From: Bacteroidota bacterium
GTDB taxonomy: Bacteria; Bacteroidota; Bacteroidia; Cytophagales; Cyclobacteriaceae
Direction of reading: 5' to 3'
NCBI GenBank assembly: GCA_018266055.1
Contig: JAFDYT010000019.1
Span: 153,553 to 217,552 of the forward strand
Length of the DNA stretch: 64,000 nt
The position numbers were made by a program, and so were the translations under genes. Each line of letters starts with the position of its first letter. The first letter of the stretch is position 1. Of this stretch, positions 1 to 8,333 are shown in pieces. Under the pieces are notes generated by a model. It had not been told where the DNA came from, searched no databases, and saw only the letters and a program-made list of their open reading frames with translations.

Positions 1-884
1 AAAACAAACCTCGGGTATCCGTCATTCTTTTAAATATGAATCAGCCGGCACTGACTGTAGCGTGTGTTGAATCATTGCAAAGGTGTACTTATCCTAATCT
101 CGAAATTATTATTGTAGATCAAGCTTCGAAAGACAACTCAGTTGAGCTTCTTCGTCGTCAATTCCCTTCAGTAAACTTAATTGCAAGTAAAATCAATTTG
201 GGTTTTACGGGAGGTAATAACTTAGGAATGTTGAGCTCTACGGGCGATTATTTTTTTCTACTCAACAACGACACTGAAGTTGATCCTGGATTTCTTGAGC
301 CGCTTATTGATGCGCTTGAAGCAGATCCAAGTGCAGGAGCCGCTTCGCCGTTGATTCGATTTTATCAGGATAAAAATAAAATTCAATACGCCGGTGGACC
401 AGCCAAAATCGATTTGATACGCGGAAGGAATTCCTGGCGCGGATGGATGACGGATTATCCTGGAAACTTCAGAACCACCGAATCAACAACGGCGGCCCAC
501 GGCGCTGCTTTTATTATTAAAGTTAAAGCGGCGTCTGAGGTAGGGCTCCTTGATGATAATTTCTTCATTTATTTTGAAGAACTGGATTGGAGCCTTCGCC
601 TAACCAAAGGAGGATACAAGATTTTATTTGTGCCTGCATCAGAAGTCTTCCATAAGGAATCGATGACAATGCCTAAAGAACATCCTTTCCGCGTTCGTCA
701 AATGACGCGCAACAGGATTCTGCTCAGCCGCAAGCACCTCAACAAACTAGTATTTGGGATTAGCTTGGCTTACGCTTCGTTGATTTCCTTTCCGCGAAAC
801 TGCATGCGTTATGTCATGTCGCGGAACAAAGAGTTGCTTAAGGCTTACACAAAGGGTTTCTATCAAGGTCTGATCAATCAATAA
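1..884 (+). CDS. Family 2 glycosyltransferase (5' end outside window)
   Basis: GT-A fold glycosyltransferase, probably adding a sugar to a lipid-linked surface polysaccharide. The reading frame is open to the left edge (first whole codon at base 3), and translation before the ATG at 36 gives PRVSVILLN, the usual first beta strand of GT2 enzymes. The ATG at 36 is therefore internal and the real start lies outside the window. Visible family features are the nucleotide-binding strand, INLGFTGGNN, and the acidic metal/donor motif NNDTEVD. The downstream EELDWSLR resembles the ED-type acceptor/catalytic motif of rhamnosyltransferase-like GT2s. The C-terminal ~60 residues are basic and probably lie at the membrane surface. 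It ends 7 bases before the nucleotide-sugar enzyme, suggesting one polysaccharide operon. Sugar specificity cannot be read from sequence. Confidence 0.9.
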   Translation, partial: NKPRVSVILLNMNQPALTVACVESLQRCTYPNLEIIIVDQASKDNSVELLRRQFPSVNLIASKINLGFTGGNNLGMLSSTGDYFFLLNNDTEVDPGFLEPLIDALEADPSAGAASPLIRFYQDKNKIQYAGGPAKIDLIRGRNSWRGWMTDYPGNFRTTESTTAAHGAAFIIKVKAASEVGLLDDNFFIYFEELDWSLRLTKGGYKILFVPASEVFHKESMTMPKEHPFRVRQMTRNRILLSRKHLNKLVFGISLAYASLISFPRNCMRYVMSRNKELLKAYTKGFYQGLINQ

Positions 885-891
885 TTGAATT

Positions 892-1869
892 ATGAAAAGA
901 ATATTAATTACAGGAGGAGCCGGTTTTTTAGGCTCACACCTTTGCGATCGTTTTATCAAAGACGGCTATCATGTCATCGCGATGGATAATCTGATTACGG
1001 GCAGCCTAAAAAATATTGAGCATCTCTTCAAACTTCCTCAATTTGAGTTCTACCATCATGACGTTTCTAAGTTCGTGCATGTGCCAGGGCCTTTGGATTA
1101 TATTCTGCACTTTGCCTCACCGGCCAGCCCGATTGACTACCTGAAAATACCAATTCAAACATTGAAGGTAGGCTCACTGGGTACGCACAATTTGTTAGGC
1201 CTAGCGCTTGAAAAAAACGCTCGTATAGTGGTTGCCTCAACTTCCGAAATTTATGGCGACCCTTTAGTACACCCGCAAACCGAGGAGTATTATGGGAATG
1301 TCAATACAATTGGCCCACGGGGTGTGTACGATGAAGCCAAGCGATTTCAGGAAGCGATAACAATGGCGTACCATACGTATCATAAAGTGAATACGGGTAT
1401 TGTACGAATATTTAATACCTACGGACCTCGTATGCGTCTCAACGACGGCCGCGTGTTACCAGCCTTTGTCGGTCAGGCGCTTCGTGGCGAAAACCTTACT
1501 GTTTTTGGTGATGGCTCCCAAACCAGGTCGTTTTGTTATGTGGATGATTTGGTAGAGGGAATTACCAGACTCTTGTTGTCGGACTACCACCAGCCAGTAA
1601 ACATGGGAAATCCCGCAGAGATCACAATACTTCAGTTTGCTCAGGAGATTATAAAGTTGACACATACAGATCAAAAGATTGTTTTCAAACCGCTTCCGAA
1701 GGACGATCCAAAGCAACGGCAACCTGATATTTCCAGAGCTAAAGAGTTATTCGGATGGGAACCAAAAGTATCTCGACAAGATGGGTTGAAAATTACTTAT
1801 CAGTACTTTACCTCGTTATCGCCGTCTGACTGGAATGAAAATCATCGCGAATTCAAAAAAGCAGTATAG
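892..1869 (+). CDS. UDP-glucuronate decarboxylase-like NAD-dependent epimerase/dehydratase
   Basis: Extended short-chain dehydrogenase (325 aa) that should make a nucleotide sugar, most likely UDP-xylose from UDP-glucuronate. The N-terminal Rossmann motif GGAGFLG lies at residues 8-14. The TSE segment around residue 118 and Y146-x3-K150 (YDEAK) form the catalytic set. NTYGPRM and the [18 protein letters not shown] block are typical of UXS-type decarboxylases and related dTDP-glucose dehydratases. The ATG follows the glycosyltransferase by 7 bases, so the two are probably co-transcribed and supply one glycan. Length matches the family. A 4,6-dehydratase or epimerase role is the main alternative; the UXS reading rests on overall motif resemblance. 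Confidence 0.85.
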   Translation: MKRILITGGAGFLGSHLCDRFIKDGYHVIAMDNLITGSLKNIEHLFKLPQFEFYHHDVSKFVHVPGPLDYILHFASPASPIDYLKIPIQTLKVGSLGTHNLLGLALEKNARIVVASTSEIYGDPLVHPQTEEYYGNVNTIGPRGVYDEAKRFQEAITMAYHTYHKVNTGIVRIFNTYGPRMRLNDGRVLPAFVGQALRGENLTVFGDGSQTRSFCYVDDLVEGITRLLLSDYHQPVNMGNPAEITILQFAQEIIKLTHTDQKIVFKPLPKDDPKQRQPDISRAKELFGWEPKVSRQDGLKITYQYFTSLSPSDWNENHREFKKAV

Positions 1870-2055
1870 TCTTTTTAGCCTGACCTCAAGTAAATTTTCA
1901 TAAGGTTATCCCTAAATGAATGGCGAAATTTGGGCTGATTCGGTATTTTTCCGCTGATTCAGGGGAAATTATTACCTGCCCGGCTAGGCATCTGTTTTGA
2001 AATTACTTATTTTAGAGATGACAGTTCTAGGGTTTCTAATTGATAAACAAAGACT

Positions 2056-2727
2056 ATGAATAAGACGGAGCGAATTAAAGTAGTATTAGTAGATGATCAT
2101 ACATTAGTCAGGGATTCCATTGCGTTAATGCTTCAACAAATTGATGATATTCAAATCGTCGGTTCCGTATCGAGTGGAGAAGAGATCGTAAATAAGTTTA
2201 GGGCATTCAATCCAGATGTAATCATCATGGATATTATGATGAAAGGCATGACGGGTATAGAAGCAACTCGTTGGCTAAAAGAGAGAAGCAGTACGATCAA
2301 AATTATTTTGTTGTCGTCTGAAATCAAAAAGGAGTTTGTCACTGCGGGAATTCAGGCTGGCATTGATGGATACCTGCCTAAGGACATAGAAAAAGATAAT
2401 TTGATTGATGCCATTCATACTGTAATGAAGGGTGAGAAATACTTTAATCAGGCTATCACTACCCTTGTATTTGAAGATTTTTACAAGAAGGAAAAAACCC
2501 ACCACCACGCCGAGAAACAGCTTGTTCTTACTGACCTCTCCAAACGTGAACTGGAGGTACTTGCGTTAATCGCGAATGGTAAAAGCAATAAGGAAGTAGC
2601 CGATGAGCTTTTTATAAGCATCAAAACAGTGGATACTCACAAAATGCATATTCTTGACAAATTAGGCCTGAAAAATACAGCCGAGTTGGTGAAGTATGCC
2701 ATTAAGAACAACCTGATCTCTCTTTAG
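2056..2727 (+). CDS. NarL/FixJ-type response regulator (REC + LuxR HTH)
   Basis: Two-component transcription regulator, 223 aa. The N-terminal receiver has the acidic pair in VDDH (residues 13-14), phospho-acceptor D59 in IIMDIMM and the conserved lysine K109 in YLPKD. After a linker near residues 130-150 comes a GerE/LuxR helix-turn-helix (LSKRELEVLALIANGKSNKEVADEL, then SIKTVDTHK). It stands alone on the plus strand with ~190 bp non-coding sequence on each side, so its kinase is not fixed by operon structure; the kinase at 3755 is the nearest candidate. Targets are unknown. Confidence 0.92.
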   Translation: MNKTERIKVVLVDDHTLVRDSIALMLQQIDDIQIVGSVSSGEEIVNKFRAFNPDVIIMDIMMKGMTGIEATRWLKERSSTIKIILLSSEIKKEFVTAGIQAGIDGYLPKDIEKDNLIDAIHTVMKGEKYFNQAITTLVFEDFYKKEKTHHHAEKQLVLTDLSKRELEVLALIANGKSNKEVADELFISIKTVDTHKMHILDKLGLKNTAELVKYAIKNNLISL

Positions 2728-2969
2728 GTTTGTCAAATCCCTGAAGGAAACTCTTACCACTCAGAAAAACCCTGACTCCTCGTTAGGGTGATTACCTTAT
2801 CCGGCTTAGTGCATAAACCCTCTTTGTACATTTTCTATTTATCAAAAAGCCCAATTCTGGTCTCTTTTTACACTTTTTGATGAGATAATTCTGATTTTTT
2901 GGAATCCTCCTATTCTGATTGCTGAAGGGATTCTTTGGTGCATGTTTGACTCAACAAAACCAAAGAATT

Positions 2970-3752
2970 ATGTCACAAGCAAGAATGAATGAGAACGGGA
3001 TCAAAGGGATGATCATTCTCGCCATGTTTATCGTGTTGAGCTTAAAGTCATGCATGCTCCGCGCACAATCCTTTTCCAGAGAAGCCATTGACCGCAAAAT
3101 ATACCAGCGCGTGAGAGCCTGGGAAGATAGCGTGAAGAAGGCGAAGCCTCATCAAAAGCCAATCTATCTTGGTGGTGAACTTTCCCTTGCTTTTCCACAG
3201 TCTGACCTGAAGAGTAAAATCAGTCAGCTCAACGGACTTCGCATGAGCTACATCGGTACCAACCTGGCCGGTGTGATGGGCAACGCCATTGGCAAACTGA
3301 AAGCACAAGCCGGACTCTATTATTCAGAGCCTTCGGTACCCTACACGATGACCATGTTGCAAGGCGGCCTTTCAGCCAGCGTGTATCCGCTGCGGTTGAA
3401 GAACAGAACCTATCATCGCTTTGAGCCTTATCTGCAGGCGGGCGTGTCGTATCAGCAAACCAAATATTTCGGTACGTATTTATTGTCAGACGCAGGAGCA
3501 CAAGCTACTCCATACAACTACAGCACCACCGAACAACCACTGCTGGGCAGAACAGGATATACCCAGATGAACATGGCTGCCGGCGTGGAGTATCAACTGG
3601 AAAACAACAACGACCTATTCATCCATCTGTTTGCCGAAGTAGGATACGGTGCAGGCATTAATGCCACAGCGTCGAACCGAAACTTCGCAGGCACTACAGT
3701 GGCCAATCCGATGTGGATATCGGTAGGTATCAATTTTGGGATCATCAAATAA
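2970..3752 (+). CDS. Predicted outer-membrane beta-barrel-like protein
   Basis: Secreted protein of 260 aa from the ATG at 2970; an upstream in-frame start at 2919 would add a non-signal-like stretch, and ATG 2985 is also possible. A hydrophobic segment (MIILAMFIVLSLKSC) ending in RAQ looks like a type I signal peptide. The mature part alternates short amphipathic strands with aromatic girdle residues (GGELSLAF, RMSYIGTN, AQAGLYYS, GLSASVYPL, FEPYLQAGVSY, GVEYQL, HLFAEVGYG, ISVGINFG), a pattern expected of an 8-10 strand barrel. Two bases separate it from the following histidine kinase, so both are probably on one transcript. No specific family is recognised. Confidence 0.65.
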   Translation: MSQARMNENGIKGMIILAMFIVLSLKSCMLRAQSFSREAIDRKIYQRVRAWEDSVKKAKPHQKPIYLGGELSLAFPQSDLKSKISQLNGLRMSYIGTNLAGVMGNAIGKLKAQAGLYYSEPSVPYTMTMLQGGLSASVYPLRLKNRTYHRFEPYLQAGVSYQQTKYFGTYLLSDAGAQATPYNYSTTEQPLLGRTGYTQMNMAAGVEYQLENNNDLFIHLFAEVGYGAGINATASNRNFAGTTVANPMWISVGINFGIIK

Positions 3753-3754
3753 CA

Positions 3755-4480
3755 ATGAGTATGAAAACGACTGCCGAAGTAGCCACTCAGGAACTGGACA
3801 AAGCCAAATCGATTATCGATCAGTTCATCAACAGTTGCTCGCACAATCTCAAAAGCCCGCTCACTTCCATTGAAGGCCTGGTGATGATCGCAGAATACTG
3901 TTCTGATCGTGATGAGATTAAGCAATGCCTTGAATTGATTCATCATTGCGCAGTAAACATGCAGGAGATGATCAAGAGTTTGGAGGATTACACCATCAAC
4001 TTGCAACGTGAGTTAAACCATGAGGAAATATTCGCCACAGATCTTGTCGATAAAATATTAAAAGAATACGCCCAACATATTGAAGAAAACAATATTGCAT
4101 TCTCTACAAGCATCTCACAACCCTTCAATTGGATATCTGATCGTCAATGCAACTACCTCATCCTTAAAAATCTGGTGGATAATGCTATTCAGTTTTCAGA
4201 TCCCACAAAGGAAAACAAGAAAGTGAACGTAACTGTAGGTGTGCAGGTAGACCAGGTCAATATGGAAGTTTCTGATAATGGAATTGGAATTGCTGAGGAC
4301 GAAATCGAAAAAGTATTCGAGCCCTTTCATAGAAGCTCCTCGCACTCCAAAGGAAATGGGCTTGGGTTGTTCCTTGTAAAAGGAATTGTAAACAAGTTAA
4401 AGGCTTCTATCTCAGTAAAATCAAAGGAAAAAGTAGGTACATCTTTTAGTCTTTCACTCCCTAACCATCAACTTATATGA
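3755..4480 (+). CDS. Soluble sensor histidine kinase
   Basis: Cytoplasmic kinase of 241 aa with no membrane segment or recognisable sensor domain. The start at 3755 lies 2 bases after the preceding stop; an in-frame ATG at 3713 lies inside the preceding gene and is unlikely. H30 in CSHNLKSPLTS is the phospho-acceptor. The ATPase shows the N box (LKNLVDNAIQFS), G1 box (DNGIGIAEDE), F region and G2 box (GNGLGLFLVKGI). The small size suggests it senses through a partner. It overlaps the next gene by 4 bases (ATGA), so translation is coupled to a secreted protein. Confidence 0.9.
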   Translation: MSMKTTAEVATQELDKAKSIIDQFINSCSHNLKSPLTSIEGLVMIAEYCSDRDEIKQCLELIHHCAVNMQEMIKSLEDYTINLQRELNHEEIFATDLVDKILKEYAQHIEENNIAFSTSISQPFNWISDRQCNYLILKNLVDNAIQFSDPTKENKKVNVTVGVQVDQVNMEVSDNGIGIAEDEIEKVFEPFHRSSSHSKGNGLGLFLVKGIVNKLKASISVKSKEKVGTSFSLSLPNHQLI

Positions 4481-4908
4481 AAAAAATAATTCTACTCATT
4501 CTTGAAGTTACCTTCTTTGCGGTGGTCGCCAATGCTCAGCATATCTCATTAGTGCCAACAGTAGAGAAAACAGTAGCTGGAAACCAGTATGGATCATTAC
4601 TGGTATTTCAAACCAAGCGATTGTGGAGCATAGGCGGCTTCTATCAAAGTTCCGTCACCCGGACTAGTGAGGGCATTCAGACAAGTAATCCCTTTTATGG
4701 TGTTTCTATCAGCGCTCCTCTGGTTCGTTCAGGAAAAATAAATCTGCTCGCCAATGGCAGGGTAGGAGTAGTGAATGAAGATTTTCTTGTGGTAGTGCCA
4801 GGGCTTGAAACAGAAGTAAAGATTAGCCGATCTATTAGCGTCTCCTCGCTAATGAGTATACGGATGAGCTATCCGTCAGCCGCCTTACGAATTGCTATTA
4901 AAATTTAA
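4477..4908 (+). CDS. Small secreted protein of unknown function
   Basis: 143 aa with a clear N-terminal signal peptide (KKIILLILEVTFFAVVANA then Q). The mature part has short beta-type segments (YGSLLVFQTKRLWSIGGFYQS, GVSISAPL, INLLANGRVGVV, ISVSSLMSIRMSYPSAALRIAIKI) that could form a small barrel or a periplasmic beta domain. Translation is probably coupled to the kinase through the ATGA overlap at 4477-4480. Family not recognised. Confidence 0.7.
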   Translation: MKKIILLILEVTFFAVVANAQHISLVPTVEKTVAGNQYGSLLVFQTKRLWSIGGFYQSSVTRTSEGIQTSNPFYGVSISAPLVRSGKINLLANGRVGVVNEDFLVVVPGLETEVKISRSISVSSLMSIRMSYPSAALRIAIKI

Positions 4909-4920
4909 ACTACACGAGCC

Positions 4921-5562
4921 ATGGAAAACGAATATAACATCATGAACGAGATTTACTTCGAAAGAATAAAGCATTCGAGGATCATGAGTTGGATGCTCTT
5001 CATAGCAAATCTGATCCTTGTTCCAATGGTTGTGTTAATGCTCTGGGGCTGCGAACCTGCGGTAGAGCCTACGCGCGAGTTTATCATCCGCAAAGGAGAC
5101 CACTATGCTTCACCCACATTGTCAGAGAGCTTGCAAAGCCGCAAACTTGTGTTCGAAGCTAAATTTAATGAGAGTGCAGTTTATGATTTTGGAAGTGATG
5201 CTTTGCAGAGCAACAAAAACAAGTTAATGGGCTTTTGCGATAGCAACTCTCTGCCGCATCAAAACAGCGCACGATTTGCCTGGCAATGGTACAACAATCG
5301 TCTTGAGATTTATGCCTACTGCTATTTTAAGGGCGAGCGTCAAGAGCAATTCATTGGCGTGGTGCCTATCAACGAGTACAGCCATTATGAACTGGAACTT
5401 AGCAATGACCATTACATCTTTAAGCTGAATGATCAGGCACCTGTGCTGATGAAGAGGGCCAATACAAATGAGGTGGGCACCTACTTTAAGTTATGGCCTT
5501 ACTTTGGCGGACACATTGCTGCACCTCATGACGTGACTATTGACATTAAAACTATTTACTAA
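4921..5562 (+). CDS. Putative lipoprotein, LamG-like beta-sandwich possible
   Basis: Up to 213 aa; possible starts are 4921, 4945 and 4984. The last would place a standard signal right at the N terminus (MSWMLFIANLILVPMVVLMLWGC). LWGC is an acceptable lipobox, so the protein may be a lipidated envelope protein. The mature part is rich in aromatic beta strands (FEAKFNESAVYDF, FAWQWYNNRLEIYAYCYF, HYELELSNDHYIFKLND, TYFKLWPYFGGHIAAPHDVTIDIKTIY), a pattern seen in concanavalin-like/LamG folds, though no motif proves this. It is 12 bases downstream of the preceding gene in the same run of envelope genes. Confidence 0.6.
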   Translation: MENEYNIMNEIYFERIKHSRIMSWMLFIANLILVPMVVLMLWGCEPAVEPTREFIIRKGDHYASPTLSESLQSRKLVFEAKFNESAVYDFGSDALQSNKNKLMGFCDSNSLPHQNSARFAWQWYNNRLEIYAYCYFKGERQEQFIGVVPINEYSHYELELSNDHYIFKLNDQAPVLMKRANTNEVGTYFKLWPYFGGHIAAPHDVTIDIKTIY

Positions 5563-5581
5563 ACAAACAAAACTATACCTT

Positions 5582-6415
5582 ATGAAAACAAATGTTCACT
5601 CGAATGTAAATGCAACCAAATGGGTGTTGTACTTACTGGTTACTTTCCTTACACTGTTATTGGTTGGCAGAGTAAACGCGCAACGAAATTTAAGTGGTCC
5701 TTCTAATCTTTATATTGGGATTGAAGGAACACTAAGTACCCGCAACTTTCATATCAACAGCGACCTCGCGAATCTCAAAGGAATCAATACAACCCAGACT
5801 GGTCAAACTATTGGTATTGTAGGTGGAGGAAACCTCTTTATGTCTCGCGTATCTATCGGTTCGTTCCATGCTCAAAGCAACGATAACTCTCCGTTGAAGT
5901 TGAGCACCATTGAAGTGGGTACTAACTTTTTCCCTTTTCAGGCCATGAAAGAAAAACCAAGATTTTTTGAGCCATACCTTGTGGCTACAATAGATCAAAG
6001 TAGTGTAAAATCTACAGGAACATTTACGCCTGTAAATTTGGGTTCAAGCTCTTCTGGCACTGGATGTGGTTGCCCCGGAAATCCTGGTTCAGGGTCGAGC
6101 AGCGGAAGCGGTATTTTGCCTGATCCTGACCAACCTGGAGTGACTGCAACACCCGTGTCCGAAGCTTATTCGGGTAAGATAATTACACGGCGAGTAAACT
6201 TCGGTGTAGGTTTACGGTTCCATGCGGTTCAGGGAAATCACTTCTTAAATCTTTTCGCTGAGGTAAGGAAGGGCCTCTCAATAGGCACTGAGACAACTTC
6301 AGTAGCATTGGGTAACACATCCTCTTCTGGTCAGTTGGCTGTTAATTTTGGGTTAGCCATCGGCCTTACTAAATCGAGAAACGGAGCTTTCTTTATGCAT
6401 GCACGAAGAAAATAA
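5582..6415 (+). CDS. Outer-membrane beta-barrel-like protein with Gly/Ser/Cys loop
   Basis: 277 aa from the ATG at 5582 (an in-frame start at 5540 overlaps the previous gene and lacks a signal). Signal peptide: WVLYLLVTFLTLLLVGRVNAQ. The barrel-like part (IGIEGTLSTRNF, IGIVGGGNLF, LSTIEVGTNFFPF, EPYLVATI, RRVNFGVGLRFHAV, LNLFAEVRKGLSIG, LAVNFGLAIGL) is interrupted near residues 155-190 by a low-complexity loop with TGCGCPGNPG and SGSSSGSG, probably a surface loop. It resembles the barrel gene at 2970 in style. A strong hairpin follows the stop, closing this plus-strand run. Confidence 0.65.
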   Translation: MKTNVHSNVNATKWVLYLLVTFLTLLLVGRVNAQRNLSGPSNLYIGIEGTLSTRNFHINSDLANLKGINTTQTGQTIGIVGGGNLFMSRVSIGSFHAQSNDNSPLKLSTIEVGTNFFPFQAMKEKPRFFEPYLVATIDQSSVKSTGTFTPVNLGSSSSGTGCGCPGNPGSGSSSGSGILPDPDQPGVTATPVSEAYSGKIITRRVNFGVGLRFHAVQGNHFLNLFAEVRKGLSIGTETTSVALGNTSSSGQLAVNFGLAIGLTKSRNGAFFMHARRK

Positions 6416-6424
6416 AATTATAGT

Positions 6425-6455
6425 GTAGCCCTGGGAAAGCCCCGGGGCTACTTTT
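6425..6455 (+). terminator. Rho-independent terminator
   Basis: GTAGCCC-T-GGG pairs with CCC-C-GGGGCTAC around a short AAAG loop and is followed by TTTT, 10 bases after the stop at 6415. It lies between convergent genes and may also act on the minus-strand gene ending at 6464. Confidence 0.75.
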
Positions 6456-6463
6456 ATGTAGAT

Positions 6464-7627
6464 CTACTTCCAAAAAACTGGTTTGGCAGTAACCCCGCCG
6501 TGAAGTCGGCAATCAACACAAAAGGCTGTTGATTTTTTATATCCTAACAATCGATCATCAAGCGGGCTATACACCGCTGTAGTCAACAACTCAACACCGG
6601 AAAAACTTGCAAGATCAGCGATAGGTAAAAATGTTTCTTCACAGTCGCCGTATACTGTGAGAGCCACGGCCGAGGAATTGTAAGGTAGCTGAAGTGGAGA
6701 AATAAAAAGTCTTTTGGTTTGTACAGTCGATCCTCCGAAAAAACCTATCACAGGCTCTTCTTTGTCAGAAACAGAATACATATTCGAGATGCTTCTCGAT
6801 GGCTGCGGGCCGAAGATTGTTCCCACGTTTTCATTGTTCTTTTGTAGCTCGCTCCAATATTCGAATGCTTCTTTTGTGATGGCGTATTGTTGTACCAAAA
6901 TGCTGTAACCAATCCCAAATTTTTCTGAAGTTAAAGGAACCGACTGAATCAGGTAGTCATTCACCTTGTCTTCAGACAACTGCGTGGTTGAGTTTACCAA
7001 CACCTGAGTAGACGGGGTATCCTTCCAGCATGAATATACCAGCTCTGATGGGCTGCGAACACGAACTTTACCATTCTCAAAAAGGAAGTTGGAATAAAAT
7101 GCAGAGTGATACTCCCATGTTTCTAGAAAATTCCAGAAGTAATAATGCGTTTGATTTTTTTCATCGTGAGTATTAAGATAAATATTCAAAAACTTTCCTT
7201 CGATTCGCCAGTGCAAAGAATCAATGGGAGGTGTAATTTTAAGTTTAACAAAATCAGATCGATAGCTTTTATTAAATCGTGTCGTGATTTTAAGTTGATA
7301 TTTTAAGGCCGTGTCCAGCGTGAGATTGCCAGAATAAATACCTCCTAAAGATCCAACTAATGGGTAACTTTTTCCACCAATATCGACAACCTCAACGTTG
7401 GCTTCCTCTTCCGTCATCACACGGTCTGCTGAGTCAAGGGCCTGAGTACGGCTCAGACGGACAGTGCTCGTCGCTCCAATCGGATTTATAAAACCTTCGA
7501 CAACCAGATACCCTTCGGGAGCTGCCAATCGTGGCGTTGCGTAAGGATCGAGGCAACCAGACCAGAGGCAAACCCAAACAGGGACCATCACTGTCTGAAT
7601 AAATTTCTTACGAAATTGATATTTCAT
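6464..7627 (-). CDS. DUF4249 family lipoprotein
   Basis: 387 aa. N-terminal signal with lipobox-like WSGC (VWVCLWSGCLDPY). The early segment EGYLVVEGFINPIGATSTVRLSRT and the C-terminal signature FCVDCRLHGG followed by KPVFW match the DUF4249 family as I know it. Members usually sit beside a TonB-dependent receptor with a carboxypeptidase-like plug; none is present here, which makes this copy an orphan. It presumably sits in the outer membrane or periplasm. Molecular function is unknown. Confidence 0.82.
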   Translation of the reverse strand: MKYQFRKKFIQTVMVPVWVCLWSGCLDPYATPRLAAPEGYLVVEGFINPIGATSTVRLSRTQALDSADRVMTEEEANVEVVDIGGKSYPLVGSLGGIYSGNLTLDTALKYQLKITTRFNKSYRSDFVKLKITPPIDSLHWRIEGKFLNIYLNTHDEKNQTHYYFWNFLETWEYHSAFYSNFLFENGKVRVRSPSELVYSCWKDTPSTQVLVNSTTQLSEDKVNDYLIQSVPLTSEKFGIGYSILVQQYAITKEAFEYWSELQKNNENVGTIFGPQPSRSISNMYSVSDKEEPVIGFFGGSTVQTKRLFISPLQLPYNSSAVALTVYGDCEETFLPIADLASFSGVELLTTAVYSPLDDRLLGYKKSTAFCVDCRLHGGVTAKPVFWK

Positions 7628-7771
7628 TTATCATTAAAACTGAAACGAGTTTAGTATTTAATGATAGCTTTTAAAGCTAAAATGCTGTGAATATCAATAT
7701 CCATTATTTGGAAGGGTAATTTCACATTGTAGCAGCAAATATCTAACTATCTAGAAGTTTGGTGGTAAATA

Positions 7772-7802
7772 AGATCTGCTAATAAGCAGTGGCAGCAGGT
7801 CT
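7772..7802 (-). terminator. Possible hairpin downstream of the heme operon
   Basis: AGATCTGC pairs with GCAGGTCT (one G-T pair), with an inner CTGC/GCAG stem, directly after the hemJ stop. There is no strong U tract on the minus strand, so termination here is uncertain. Confidence 0.3.
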
Positions 7803-7805
7803 AAA

Positions 7806-8330
7806 CTATTGCCTCCTAAAACGGCGATAAATCCTTATCGCTAAGACTAAAAATAGTGCAAACACAATTAGCCCAGTTAGGCCCCAGACCAGACTCATTC
7901 CTTCTTTCACTGATACCAACATGACAATGGCAACCAGGAAGAGCGTAGCTACTTCATTCCAAATGCGTAATGCATTGGAGGAATATGCGAAGATATTTCG
8001 TCGTTGTTGAAGATAGATCACATGAATGGATGCATGATATAACAACAAGGCAGCCACTAAAACAAGTTTTAGCATTAACCACACTGGAATACTTCCGTAG
8101 AGAACCAACATCCACGATCCGAAAATCAATGTGAGCACACACGAAGGCCAGGTTATCCCGAGCCATAAGCGTTGTATCATAATGCCGAACTGTTGCTGAA
8201 GAATGATTCGCTCAGACTCTGGTTTGTCACAGGCTTCCCGGTTGTAGATGAACAATCGAACTATATAGAATAGGCCTGCGAACCAGGTGACCACAAAGAT
8301 GATATGCAATGCCTTTACGTAGAAATACAT
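7806..8330 (-). CDS. hemJ: Protoporphyrinogen IX oxidase HemJ
   Basis: Integral membrane protein (174 aa, 4-5 TM helices) of the HemJ/CopD-like family, which oxidises protoporphyrinogen IX to protoporphyrin IX using bound heme. The N terminus KALHIIFVVTWFAGLFYIVRLF is characteristic; conserved H9 and K88 (MLKLVLVA) are expected to be essential. FGIMIQRLWLGITWP matches the family's second helix. It is the last gene of the heme operon, 3 bases after hemH, and supplies the oxidation step between HemN and HemH. No hemG or hemY is present in the window, which supports the assignment. Confidence 0.9.
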   Translation of the reverse strand: MYFYVKALHIIFVVTWFAGLFYIVRLFIYNREACDKPESERIILQQQFGIMIQRLWLGITWPSCVLTLIFGSWMLVLYGSIPVWLMLKLVLVAALLLYHASIHVIYLQQRRNIFAYSSNALRIWNEVATLFLVAIVMLVSVKEGMSLVWGLTGLIVFALFLVLAIRIYRRFRRQ

Positions 8331-8333
8331 TCC

